Source of the DNA: PRS1 sp965250265
GTDB lineage: Bacteria; Bacteroidota; Bacteroidia; Flavobacteriales; Flavobacteriaceae
Direction: 5' to 3'
DNA: 64,000 bases
Assembly (NCBI GenBank): GCA_965250265.1
Contig: CBDFNO010000012.1
Location: 186,001-250,000 of the forward strand
The position numbers and the translations under genes were made by a program. Positions 26,501 to 35,900 of this stretch are shown here, piece by piece. Within the stretch, counting starts at the first letter, position 1, and every line of letters starts with the position of its first letter. The notes below the pieces were generated by a model. The model was not told the origin of the DNA, ran no database searches, and saw only the letters and a program-made list of their open reading frames with translations.

Positions 26501-29500
26501 TGCCCTGCATCAGCAGTTACAATAATATTTGATGGACAAGTAATTATAGGAGCAGTTTGATCATCCACAGTAATTGTTTGAGAGCTTGTAGAGAAGTTAC
26601 CACATACATCAGTAGCCGTCCAAGTTCTTTCGATAGAATATCTATTAACACAAGAACCCGATGTTACTACATCGTTAACCTCAATAGTTACTGAACCAAT
26701 ACAATTGTCGGTAGCACTAACAGAAGCAATAGATGCCGTTGGCACATCTTCAGCACAGTCATAAGTTATAGGACTAGGTGTTCCCGTAATCACAGGGGAA
26801 GTTTGATCATCCACAGTAATTGTTTGAGAGCTATAAGAGGAGTTACCACAAACATCAGTAGCCGTCCAAGTTCTTACAATAGAATATCTATTAACACAAG
26901 AACCAGGAGTTACCACATCGGCAACAGTAATAGTTACATCACCAGCACAATTATCCGTAGCATTAACAGAATTAATATCCGCAGTAGGCACCTCTTCAGC
27001 ACAGTCATAAGTTATGGCACTTGGCGTATCAGTAATAGTTGGACCTGTTGTGTCTTCTATTACAATTATTTGATTTCCTGTTGTTGAGTTTCCACAAGCA
27101 TCAGTAGCAGTCCAAACTCTAACAATAATTTCACTGTTTTCACATTCATTTAATGCAGGCGTAAGACAAACACTATTAAATATTACAACACCAAGACCTC
27201 CATCGTTAGATTCTTTACGACCCCAAAGTCTCCATGTTCCATTCATATCACCTGTAAAATCATCAAAACTTTGAACAAGAGCAGTTACTCCTGGTACTGA
27301 ATTTACTGAAGTTGTAGCACCATAAGGCTGGTAGTCTCCTGATCCAGCAGTTGTAGTATTATCCCAGACAGTAAGATTAGAATCAGAAGAAAAGTTAACA
27401 TCAAAGTTACCCGTTTTGTCACATTCTAAGGTACCATTACAATAAGGTCCAATTAATATAACCGCTTGTCCACTTGGAGCTATGAGCCAAAACTCTGCTT
27501 TACCAACTCCGTGATTAGTGTAAAAACTAAGAGCAAGTTTTTCAATATCTTTTGCCGTATAAATTGCAGGTAATTCACTAATATCAAATTCAAACGTACT
27601 TCCAGCTGGATTAGCAGCTAGGTTTACAGAACCCTGCGTACCAAAGCAATTGTCATCAATATAAGTTGCTGATACTGAAGAATCACAGTTATCGGTTGCA
27701 GTTGCCCAACCTGCTGTACCATCAGGTGAATTGTCTTGGTCACATTCAATACTTGCGTTTGCAGGAATGGTTAATATTGGAGCTGTTGAGTCTTGAACTG
27801 TTATGGTTTGAGATTTCGTAGAAGTATTTCCACATGTATCTGTAGCAGTCCAGGTTCTTGTAATACTATATTCAGCTGCACATGAACCAGGTGTTGTTAC
27901 ATCGGCAAATGTTAAGGTCACAGTTGCATCACAAGCATCTGTAGCTGTTGCTGAAGCAAATGAAGGTGTTGCAGGACATTCTATTGTGGTCGAACCAGGC
28001 AATGCTGCAATTACAGGCGCAGTTTGATCTGAACCAGTATGTGTTATAGTTTCATTTTCTAATTTATTTCCACAAACATCGACTACTTCATATGTATACA
28101 CTAAAGTCCATCCACAATCATCACCTGTTTGATTAGTTCCTGTAAGATTTACAGTAACAGCACCAAGACAGTTGTCTGAATAGTTAGTAGCTACAGTGGC
28201 TGGAACAAAAGGATAATCCGTTTGAGCATTAGCGGCACATACGTCTACATCTACAACTCCAGTAGGAGCTGTACCGTTAGGCGCAGTTTGATCTGAACCA
28301 GTATGTGTTAAAGTTTCATTTTCTAATTTATTTCCACAAACATCGACTACTTCATATGTATACACTAAAGTCCATCCACAATCATCACCTGTTTGATTAG
28401 TTCCTGTAAGATTTACAGTAACAGCACCAAGACAGTTGTCTGAATAGTTAGTAGCTACAGTGGCTGGCACAAAAGGATAATCCGTTTGAGCATTAGCGGC
28501 ACATACGTCTACATCTACAACTCCAGTAGGAGCTGTACCGATAGGCGCAGTTTGATCTGAACCAGTATGTGTTATAGTTTCATTTTCTAATTTATTTCCA
28601 CAAACATCGACTACTTCATATGTATACACTAAAGTCCATCCACAATCATCACCTGTTTGATTAGTTCCTGTAAGATTTACAGTAACAGCACCAAGACAGT
28701 TGTCTGAATAGTTAGTAGCTACAGTGGCTGGCACAAAAGGATAATCCGTTTGAGCATTAGCGGCACATACGTCTACATCTACAACTCCAGTAGGAGCTGT
28801 ACCGTTAGGCGCAGTTTGATCTGAACCAGTATGTGTTAAAGTTTCATTTTCTAATTTATTTCCACAAACATCGACTACTTCATATGTATACACTAAAGTC
28901 CATCCACAATCATCACCTGTTTGATTAGTTCCTGTAAGATTTACAGTAACAGCACCAAGACAGTTGTCTGAATAGTTAGTAGCTACAGTGGCTGACACAA
29001 AAGGATAATCCGTTTGAGCATTAGCGGCACATACGTCTACATCTACAACTCCAGTAGGAGCTGTACCGTTAGGCGCAGTTTGATCTGAACCAGTATGTGT
29101 TAAAGTTTCATTTTCTAATTTATTTCCACAAACATCGACTACTTCATATGTATACACTAAAGTCCATCCACAATCATCACCTGTTTGATTAGTTCCTGTA
29201 AGATTTACAGTAACAGCACCAAGACAGTTGTCTGAATAGTTAGTAGCTACAGTGGCTGGCACAAAAGGATAATCCGTTTGAGCATTAGCGGCACATACGT
29301 CTACATCTACAACTCCAGTAGGAGCTGTACCGATAGGCGCAGTTTGATCTGAACCAGTATGTGTTAAAGTTTCATTTTCTAATTTATTTCCACAAACATC
29401 GACTACTTCATATGTATACACTAAAGTCCATCCACAATCATCACCTGTTTGATTAGTTCCTGTAAGATTTACAGTAACAGCACCAAGACAGTTGTCTGAA

Positions 29501-31119
29501 TAGTTAGTAGCTACAGTGGCTGGCACAAAAGGATAATCCGTTTGAGCATTAGCGGCACATACGTCTACATCTACAACTCCAGTAGGAGCTGTACCGATAG
29601 GCGCAGTTTGATCTGAACCAGTATGAGTAATGGTTTGACCTGTAAGCTCGTTATCACAAACATCAGACACTGTAAAGGTATAAGTTACCGACCAGTTACA
29701 ATCTGTACCAGAGTCAGCAGTATTGGTTAAAGTTGCTGTTACTGCACTTACATTATCAGAATATCCGGCAGCGGCAGCAATAGGATCGAAAGCAGGGACA
29801 GCCGATAAGGCATCAGCAGCACAAGCATCAATACCAGTAGTTCCGGCAGGCGCAGATCCTGTAGGTGCTTCACCATCGCCATCTACAACTTCTATTTCGG
29901 AAGATGTTGAACTACATCCATTATCATCTGTAACTTCAACTTCATAAAATCCAGCTCCTAAACCTGTGTAGCTACCATCAGAATCACCGTCAGTTGCACT
30001 ATGATTTGAATATGGACCACTTGAATTTGCTGAATATAATAAATTATAAGAGTAAGGACTTGTACCGCCAGAGGCAGAAGCTGTTACTGTACCATCATTA
30101 CCACTTTGGCAAGTAGCCCCGGAAGCTAAAATGTTTACTGTTGGCACTGCCGCTATAGTAATTGTCGCAGCAGACGAAAAAAAGTCTGTATCTGGACATA
30201 CATTTTCATTTGACAATACCGCTCTGAATTCATGAACCCCAACAAGTAATCCCGCAGGAGTATAAGTATCTAAAAAATTAACTATAGGCGTCCAAGCACC
30301 TCCATTGAATCTTGTTTGCCATCCTTCGATCGTGTTGCCCTGCCCTGAAATTTCTAATGTTAACTCACCAATATCTTCTCCTACGCAAAGCGTTTGATCA
30401 GGAGTCACAACTCCCGAAATATCAATATCGAAATCCAAAGGTATATTGCTACACATGCTTGAATTAGTAGAGCCTCCTGATACTGCAGCATAATGACCTA
30501 TTCTGATCATCTGTGCTTGCGGATCACAAAGATCAACATCAAGTACAGAGAATGGGATGTTAAACTCGAAAAATTGACCATCCGAACCATTACAACCATC
30601 AGAATTTCCATTTCCCCCGAATAAAGTAATTAGTATTTGTGGGTCAATTATTTCGATCATGGTTTGAGAATTCACATCCCACTCAAAAAATGTTGTAACC
30701 CCAGTATTGGCAAAAATCTGAAGAATAATTTCGATACCAGGAACTGTAATAGGTCCTCCACCGAAAGTATCCATAGTCAATCCAGTAGTAGGATCATCAT
30801 CAGTGTCCAGATAAATTCGAAAAATGGCGGCACCTGAGTTTCCGTTCATAAATCCTAAACGAATAACTTCATCGTCATAGTCGATAAGAGCCCAAGCTTC
30901 CAAAACGGCACAGGTCCCAGTTGCGCTTCCACCAGGCATGAAGGTAAAGGCGTCCGCATACTCATCTAAAATTTCACCAGGTCCTGGACAGTAATACCCA
31001 TCTGTTGTATTAGGTGCTGCTTGAGAATAACTTTTTGTTGTCGCAAACAACAATATCAATAAAGTTAATAAGCCTGTAAGGGTAATTTTTTTCATATTTA
31101 GAAATGTAGAAGTTTTCAT
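23515..31119 (-). CDS. Giant SprB-like repeat adhesin with type B T9SS C-terminal domain (locus 1)
   Basis: This 2534-residue surface protein has a signal peptide (about 1-33; Met9 is an alternative start), an N-terminal beta-rich domain (about 35-240), then about twenty HYR/Ig-like repeats marked by DNC and CGN cysteines. They include six near-identical 88-residue units (about 506-1033) and six 81-residue units (about 1689-2174). A P-domain-like module is inserted at about 1157-1323. The C-terminus is the gliding-motility-associated domain (VTPNGDQWNEYF, IFNRWGAKIYE, SGTYYYILKL), a type B T9SS sorting signal. It should be exported by T9SS and displayed on the surface for adhesion or gliding. 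It leads the adhesin-SprF-OmpA operon. Confidence 0.9.
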   Translation of the reverse strand: MKTSTFLNMKKITLTGLLTLLILLFATTKSYSQAAPNTTDGYYCPGPGEILDEYADAFTFMPGGSATGTCAVLEAWALIDYDDEVIRLGFMNGNSGAAIFRIYLDTDDDPTTGLTMDTFGGGPITVPGIEIILQIFANTGVTTFFEWDVNSQTMIEIIDPQILITLFGGNGNSDGCNGSDGQFFEFNIPFSVLDVDLCDPQAQMIRIGHYAAVSGGSTNSSMCSNIPLDFDIDISGVVTPDQTLCVGEDIGELTLEISGQGNTIEGWQTRFNGGAWTPIVNFLDTYTPAGLLVGVHEFRAVLSNENVCPDTDFFSSAATITIAAVPTVNILASGATCQSGNDGTVTASASGGTSPYSYNLLYSANSSGPYSNHSATDGDSDGSYTGLGAGFYEVEVTDDNGCSSTSSEIEVVDGDGEAPTGSAPAGTTGIDACAADALSAVPAFDPIAAAAGYSDNVSAVTATLTNTADSGTDCNWSVTYTFTVSDVCDNELTGQTITHTGSDQTAPIGTAPTGVVDVDVCAANAQTDYPFVPATVATNYSDNCLGAVTVNLTGTNQTGDDCGWTLVYTYEVVDVCGNKLENETLTHTGSDQTAPIGTAPTGVVDVDVCAANAQTDYPFVPATVATNYSDNCLGAVTVNLTGTNQTGDDCGWTLVYTYEVVDVCGNKLENETLTHTGSDQTAPNGTAPTGVVDVDVCAANAQTDYPFVSATVATNYSDNCLGAVTVNLTGTNQTGDDCGWTLVYTYEVVDVCGNKLENETLTHTGSDQTAPNGTAPTGVVDVDVCAANAQTDYPFVPATVATNYSDNCLGAVTVNLTGTNQTGDDCGWTLVYTYEVVDVCGNKLENETITHTGSDQTAPIGTAPTGVVDVDVCAANAQTDYPFVPATVATNYSDNCLGAVTVNLTGTNQTGDDCGWTLVYTYEVVDVCGNKLENETLTHTGSDQTAPNGTAPTGVVDVDVCAANAQTDYPFVPATVATNYSDNCLGAVTVNLTGTNQTGDDCGWTLVYTYEVVDVCGNKLENETITHTGSDQTAPVIAALPGSTTIECPATPSFASATATDACDATVTLTFADVTTPGSCAAEYSITRTWTATDTCGNTSTKSQTITVQDSTAPILTIPANASIECDQDNSPDGTAGWATATDNCDSSVSATYIDDNCFGTQGSVNLAANPAGSTFEFDISELPAIYTAKDIEKLALSFYTNHGVGKAEFWLIAPSGQAVILIGPYCNGTLECDKTGNFDVNFSSDSNLTVWDNTTTAGSGDYQPYGATTSVNSVPGVTALVQSFDDFTGDMNGTWRLWGRKESNDGGLGVVIFNSVCLTPALNECENSEIIVRVWTATDACGNSTTGNQIIVIEDTTGPTITDTPSAITYDCAEEVPTADINSVNATDNCAGDVTITVADVVTPGSCVNRYSIVRTWTATDVCGNSSYSSQTITVDDQTSPVITGTPSPITYDCAEDVPTASIASVSATDNCIGSVTIEVNDVVTSGSCVNRYSIERTWTATDVCGNFSTSSQTITVDDQTAPIITCPSNIIVTADAGQPDADVIIALPTVSDNCDGDVTYSNDYTEVEDASGTYNLGTTTVTYTATDNCGNTAQCSFTVTVNDEESPEITCPPTITVSCIDLVLAAYVSYDEFVAAGGSATDNNGIDETSFTLVSETSDSNTCPETISRVYRISDNDGNSSDCTQTIIVNDEIDPTASNLPPVNVECLADVPAFNIDDVTDEADNCTANPVVAFVSDVSDGNTCAEVITRTYSVTDDCGNAINVTQTITIDDVTPPTASNLAPVNVECLADVPAFNIDDVTDEADNCTANPVVAHVSDVSDNNTCAEVITRTYSVTDDCGNFINVTQTITIDDITNPTASNPEPINVECIEDVPAFDISVVTDEADNCTANPVVAHVSDVSDNNTCAEVITRTYSVTDDCGNFINVTQTITINDITNPTASNPEPINVECIEDVPAFDSSVVTDEADNCTANPVVAHVSDVSDNNTCAEVITRTYSVTDDCGNFINVTQTITIDDITNPTASNPEPINVECIEDVPAFDISVVTDEADNCIANPVVAHVSDVSDNNTCAEVITRTYSVTDDCGNFINVTQTITIDDITNPTASNPEPINVECIEDVPAFDISVVTDEADNCTANPVVAHVSDVSDNNTCAEVITRTYSVTDDCGNFINVTQTITINDITNPTFTVPESITIECDIDNQDLTLTGDVTDEADNCSASLEATFTDSTEDGECPGNYIITRTWTLEDECGNTTTMDQTITVEDTTPPELITNLPTTLTATCDDIPAAPSPGFADNCTENVSVVFMENITIIGSMVDDYDIVRTWTVTDECDNTAVFTQIVTVSIIENITQIADSICFDNGSIDLDDYLSDIDQDVSWEVVSGGASLDGSILDPLNLELEDYVFSYTYAEVGGCLSTTELTITVDDSCIVLACEVDDVIISKAVTPNGDQWNEYFEITGVEGCGFTYELQIFNRWGAKIYENFNYQNDWNGTAHKNSIGSSDKVPSGTYYYILKLTNSSDGLELKPFTGPIYVGTK
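24598..26055 (-). repeat. Tandem repeat, six units of 243 bp (81 residues)
   Basis: The same landmark recurs at 24598, 24841, 25084, 25327, 25570 and 25813. The first four units are almost identical at the DNA level (encoding NPTASNPEPINVEC...), and the last two are diverged. It is in frame within the locus 1 adhesin gene. Confidence 0.9.
28021..29604 (-). repeat. Tandem repeat, six units of 264 bp (88 residues)
   Basis: The landmark AGTTTGATCTGAACC recurs at 28021, 28285, 28549, 28813, 29077, 29341 and 29605, exactly 264 bases apart. The six units differ by only a few bases each, so they arose recently or are kept alike by gene conversion. Each encodes one HYR-like unit with three or more Cys. 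Confidence 0.93.
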
Positions 31120-31483
31120 AAGCCTTATTATTTGGATAACTTTTTAATAGCACGTTAAATATTATATTATTATCTTTCTACTAAATTAATAGTATTTTGA
31201 TAAATAAATTTTTAGTTTGTTGTAATAATAAATTTATTCTTGTATAATGTTTTATACAATGAATAGTTATTAATATGTCTTGTAGAGGGAGATGCACTTT
31301 TAATTAGTGCGAATGAATTAATTAGGTTATTAAGGTTTGGGGTCATCTTAAATTAAATTTGGTTTTACAAATGAAATGATATGTTAACGCTTACACAAAT
31401 AAAAATGTTAAAGGACAAATATATTCGTTAAAACGGCAAAATACAACCTTTAATCGATATATTTTGCATTTAAACGATAATTA
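31120..31483. other. Divergent intergenic region, with a 20-bp inverted repeat
   Basis: This AT-rich 364-base gap separates the adhesin operon (-) from the broken sixA gene (+) and must hold the adhesin promoter. The only clear structure is TTGTATAA-TGTT-TTATACAA at 31240-31259 (8-base perfect arms), about 120 bases before the adhesin start. I see no reading frame or RNA gene. Confidence 0.5.
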
Positions 31484-31971
31484 ATGAAAACAATTACAAT
31501 AGTCAGACATGCCAAATCATCTTGGAAATATAATGTAAGTGATATTGAAAGACCCTTGAAAAAGCGCGGTATTACTGATGTAAAGGCTGTTTCTAAAGCA
31601 TTTAAGAATAAATATTTACCACCTGAAGTCGCTTTTTCAAGCCCAGCAAAGAGGGCTTTTGATACTTGTAATATTTTTTTAAAAAGAATAGAATTTTCTT
31701 ACAAAAACCTACATATTTCCTCGCAATTATATGATTTTAGTGGTAATAATCTGATAGATTTTTTAAATCTATAGATGATAAGCATAGATCTGTTATGGTT
31801 TTTGGTCATAATTATGCTATGACCAATTTTGTAAATACCTATGGAGACTCATATATAGATAACCTTCCAACAAGTGGTCTCGTGATTTTTGATTTTGATA
31901 TTGATTCGTGGAAGGATTTAAAACCCGGCAAGACAGTTGAAATTATGATTCCTAAAAACTTAAGAGACTAA
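31484..31971 (+). pseudogene. sixA: SixA-type phosphohistidine phosphatase, frameshifted
   Basis: The first 96 codons give the SixA opening (ITIVRHAKSSW, RPLKKRG, FSSPAKRAFDT) and stop at 31774. The rest continues in another frame (SIDDKHRSVMVFGHNYAM..., then PTSGLVIFDFD and a C-terminus at 31971). Adding one T to the T run at about 31759-31764 restores one protein of about 162 residues, the family's normal length, including the catalytic RHA and GHN histidines. SixA removes phosphate from phosphohistidine proteins. Either the gene has a recent one-base deletion or the base call is wrong. Confidence 0.85.
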
Positions 31972-31988
31972 GTAATAGCTAAAACACT

Positions 31989-32909
31989 TTAAAAATTGTT
32001 TTCGCAGTTACATCGTGGTCTAGGGAAATCAAATTCGTAACTGATAAAGATTTCGTGAGATCCTGATGTATAAGGAGTTAGTGCAGATGTATTGAATTCG
32101 TAAGAATAGCCAAATTTTAAATTATCATTTGCTTGAAGACTCATGAGAGCTCCGAGAGATTCAGTTACTCTATAAGCGGCTCCAAGCCATAGTTTTTCGT
32201 TTATTAAAAAGTTTGCTGTAAGATCTACAGATACAGGTGCTCCATTTGTGTATTTTACTAAAAATGTAGGTTTAAACTTTAATTGTGGGTTAAACTTGTA
32301 CATATAACCACCTATAAAGTATGAACTTACCCTATCTATTGCTACATATTCTATATCGGTAGTATTTTCATAATTAAAAAACCTTGGAGCGGAAAAGCCG
32401 ATATACCAATCGTCGGATCTATAATAAACACCTATTCCAATATTAGTTTTCCAATTGTTGAATATTTTATCAAGATATTGGTCACCTATGGCTTGGGGAT
32501 CACTTAAGAGATCTGCATTTAATCCATATCTGCTTACTCCAACTTTTATACCAAACGAGAGCCTAAAATCTTCGCTAGTGTTAATTGTATATGAAACGTC
32601 CGTATATAAATACGTAGAATTTTCGTAACCTAATTTATCATTAATTAATGAAAGTCCTATACCTAAATTGGTTGCCGGTATAGCTGAATGCATTGACATT
32701 GTTTGAGTTACTGGAGCTCCTTCTAAACCTACCCATTGGTTTCTGTTTAATAAAGTTATATTTAATCGTTCTCTGCTTCCTGCATAAGCAGGGTTTATAG
32801 CAACAGTATTATACATATATTGGCTAAACTGCGGTAGCTGCTGTGCTAAACCCAGAAAAGGAAATAGGCAGAGTAAAACTAAATATTGTATTTTTTTTCC
32901 TATATACAT
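31989..32909 (-). CDS. PorP/SprF family outer-membrane protein (locus 2)
   Basis: This 306-residue protein is a paralogue of the locus 1 SprF-like protein, with the same signal peptide-QLPQFSQYMYNTVAINPAYAGSR opening pattern, LGIGLSLINDKLGYEN, a long run of beta strands and a C-terminus FDFPRPRCNCENNF containing two Cys. It starts 5 bases after the second giant adhesin, so the two are one transcript. It probably assists export or anchoring of that adhesin only. Its end faces the broken sixA gene. Confidence 0.9.
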   Translation of the reverse strand: MYIGKKIQYLVLLCLFPFLGLAQQLPQFSQYMYNTVAINPAYAGSRERLNITLLNRNQWVGLEGAPVTQTMSMHSAIPATNLGIGLSLINDKLGYENSTYLYTDVSYTINTSEDFRLSFGIKVGVSRYGLNADLLSDPQAIGDQYLDKIFNNWKTNIGIGVYYRSDDWYIGFSAPRFFNYENTTDIEYVAIDRVSSYFIGGYMYKFNPQLKFKPTFLVKYTNGAPVSVDLTANFLINEKLWLGAAYRVTESLGALMSLQANDNLKFGYSYEFNTSALTPYTSGSHEIFISYEFDFPRPRCNCENNF

Positions 32910-32914
32910 TTTCG

Positions 32915-35900
32915 TTAACGATCTGTACCCAAGTAAATATATCCTTGGATTGGTTTAAGACCACTATTAATTAAATTAATAACATAATAATAGGTTCCCG
33001 CCGGTAATTTATCAGCTTTTCCATATGCTGTCGATGGTGAAGCTCCTTTCCAATCATTATAATATTCATCTGATTCAAACACCTTATTTCCCCAACGACT
33101 GAACATTTTAACTGTGGTTATAATATCGCAAGCACTTAAGTCGGCTTGTTCATTTAAAATGTACGACACATCAAAAGTTTCATTCTTCAAGTTACCATCG
33201 GGTGTTACTAATTTTGAAATATTCACATCGTAAACAGACTTGATACATGGATAAACTACACAGTCATCATTTACATCTATCGTTATCAAATTTATTCTAG
33301 AACAATCATTATCTGTGGTTGTATAAATAAAATCATAACTTCCTAGTGGTACTAATAATGGATTGAATGTATCTCCTTCTAATAAATACAAGAAGTCACT
33401 TTCCCAAGTACCTCCATAATCTTCACCAATTAAATCTACTAAATTAACAGTGTCATCTTCAATACATATAATAATGTTATTAGTAAATGTTTCAACACTG
33501 GATTGCATATGTATGGTTTGAGTAAAACTAGCTTGGTTATCGCAATCGTCTAATGCAGTCCATGTTCTAATAATATCATAATTTTCTGTATCAATGATAA
33601 TTATTTGTTCATCAAATACTACGGTAACATCTACAGAGCATTCATCAGTAAATGTAACAGTATCTTCAATTGGAAATGCTTCACACGTTAATATTATTTC
33701 ACTATTAGGGCTCGATACTATAGTTGGAGCAGTTATATCTTCAATTATTATATCTTGAGTTACATTTAATACATTTCCACAAGCATCTGTCACACTATAG
33801 GTTCTTGTTATAGTTTCTAGACATGTTTGATTATCTGATACATCAGAAACAAAAGCTACAATAGGTGTAGAGCAATTATCTAAAGCATCCGTTACCACAG
33901 TTATGTCCGGAGCAGGTACATCTATAATACAATTTACTTGAATTGGGTTCGGGTTGCTTGCTGTTGGTGGTATTAAGTCATTAATAGTAATCACTTGTGT
34001 GACATCTAAAAAGTTTCCACATTCATCAATTATTCTATAAATTCTTGTAATGGTTTCAGGACAGGTTAGTTCGTCTGAAACATCATCAACAAATATTACC
34101 GTTGTTGCAGAAAAATTATCGGCTGCATCAATAACTACGTTAATATCCGGAGCAGGAATAACAGCTTCACAGCTCAATGTCATGGGTGCAGGATTACTTG
34201 CCGTTGGATTCACATCATCAATTATAATAATTTCCTGATTTACATTTATAGAGTTTCCACAATCATCAGTAACACTATATGTTCTGGTTAGTATTACTTG
34301 ACAAGTGTCGTTATTTGAAATTTCTGAAACAAATGCTATTAAAGGATTAACTGTACAATTATCAGCTTCATCAATCACAACATTAATATCAGGATTTGGA
34401 ATAGGATCAGATTGTAATAATTGAATTGTTGCAGGATTACTTGCTGTTGGTGGAATATCGTCATCAACTACTATAATATGAGCAACCTCAATATAATTTC
34501 CACAATTATCAGTAACACCATAAATTCTTGTTATAACCTCTGGACAACTTGCAGCATCTGAAGTTTCAGATACAAAAGTTACAATTGGTGTCGAATCATT
34601 ATCTGCTGCATCTGTAACAACATTAATATCAGCTACCGGAACATCACCAATACATTGTACAGCTATAGAATTTGGGTCACTTGCTGTTGGAGCTACATTA
34701 TCACTTACTATTATGTTTTGAGAAACATCTATATAATTCCCACAGTCGTCTGTAACACGATAAATTCTGGTAATTGTTTCTGGACAATTTTGATTATCTG
34801 AAGCTTCAGATAAAAATGTTACAACAGGAATTGAGCAATTATCAGCTTCATCTGTTACTACTAAAACATCTGGTGTTGGTATTAAAGCTGTTTCAGTAAC
34901 CTGAATTGTTACTGGATTACTCGCTGTAGGCGGAATATCATCATTTACAATGATGGTTTGAGCAACATTAATTGAGTTACCACAACCATCAGTTACACTA
35001 TAAATTCTTGTTATTGTTTCTGGACAAGTATTTCCATCAGAAGCATCTGAAACAAAAGCAACAGTTGTAATGGAGCAATTATCAGCTTCGTCTGTAACAA
35101 CATTTATATCTGGAATTGGAACATCTCCAATACATTGTACATTTAAAGTAGTAGGATTACTTGCTGTTGGGTCAATTATGTCCGATATAACTATAAGTTG
35201 AATAATATCTGTAATGTTTCCACAATCATCAGCTACTCTGTAAGTTCTTGTAATGGTTTCAGGGCAAATATTATTATCAGAAATATCCGAGATAAAACTT
35301 ACTGTTGTTGTAGAACAGTTATCTGCCACATTTGTAATAACGTTAGTATCTGGAATTGGTACATCACTTATACAAGCGATGTTAATATCTGAAGGTGTAT
35401 CTGCTGTTGGCGGAACAGTATCAAGAACATTAATATCTTGTGTAACATTAATAGAATTTCCACAGCCATCAGTAACACTATATGTTCTTGTAACTCGTTG
35501 ATTACATGACGCGTTATTCGATACGTCTGAAACAAAAGCTACAACTATTGGTGAAGAGCAATTATCAGCTTCATCTGTTACAACATTTATATCTGGAGCA
35601 GGAATATTATCAGTACAAGACACATCTATTGATGCTGGATTACTTGCGGTAGGCGGTGTGTTATCTACAACACTAATTCTACGTGTTAAATAAAGAACAT
35701 TACTACATTTATCCGTAACACTATATGTACGAGTAATTTTTTCAAAACATCCTGGATTTATAGTTTCTCCAACAAATGCTATTATTACCGAAGCACTACA
35801 GTTATCCATTGCATTAGTAATCACACTTATATCTGCAGGTGGAATATCACTTTCACAAGTTACATTAAGGTCAGGAGCAATATCTGCAGTTGGAGGAGTA

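Noticed and set aside
24598..29604. CRISPR array
   Set aside because: The repeats are long (243 and 264 bp), directly adjacent, in frame and protein-coding; there are no spacers.
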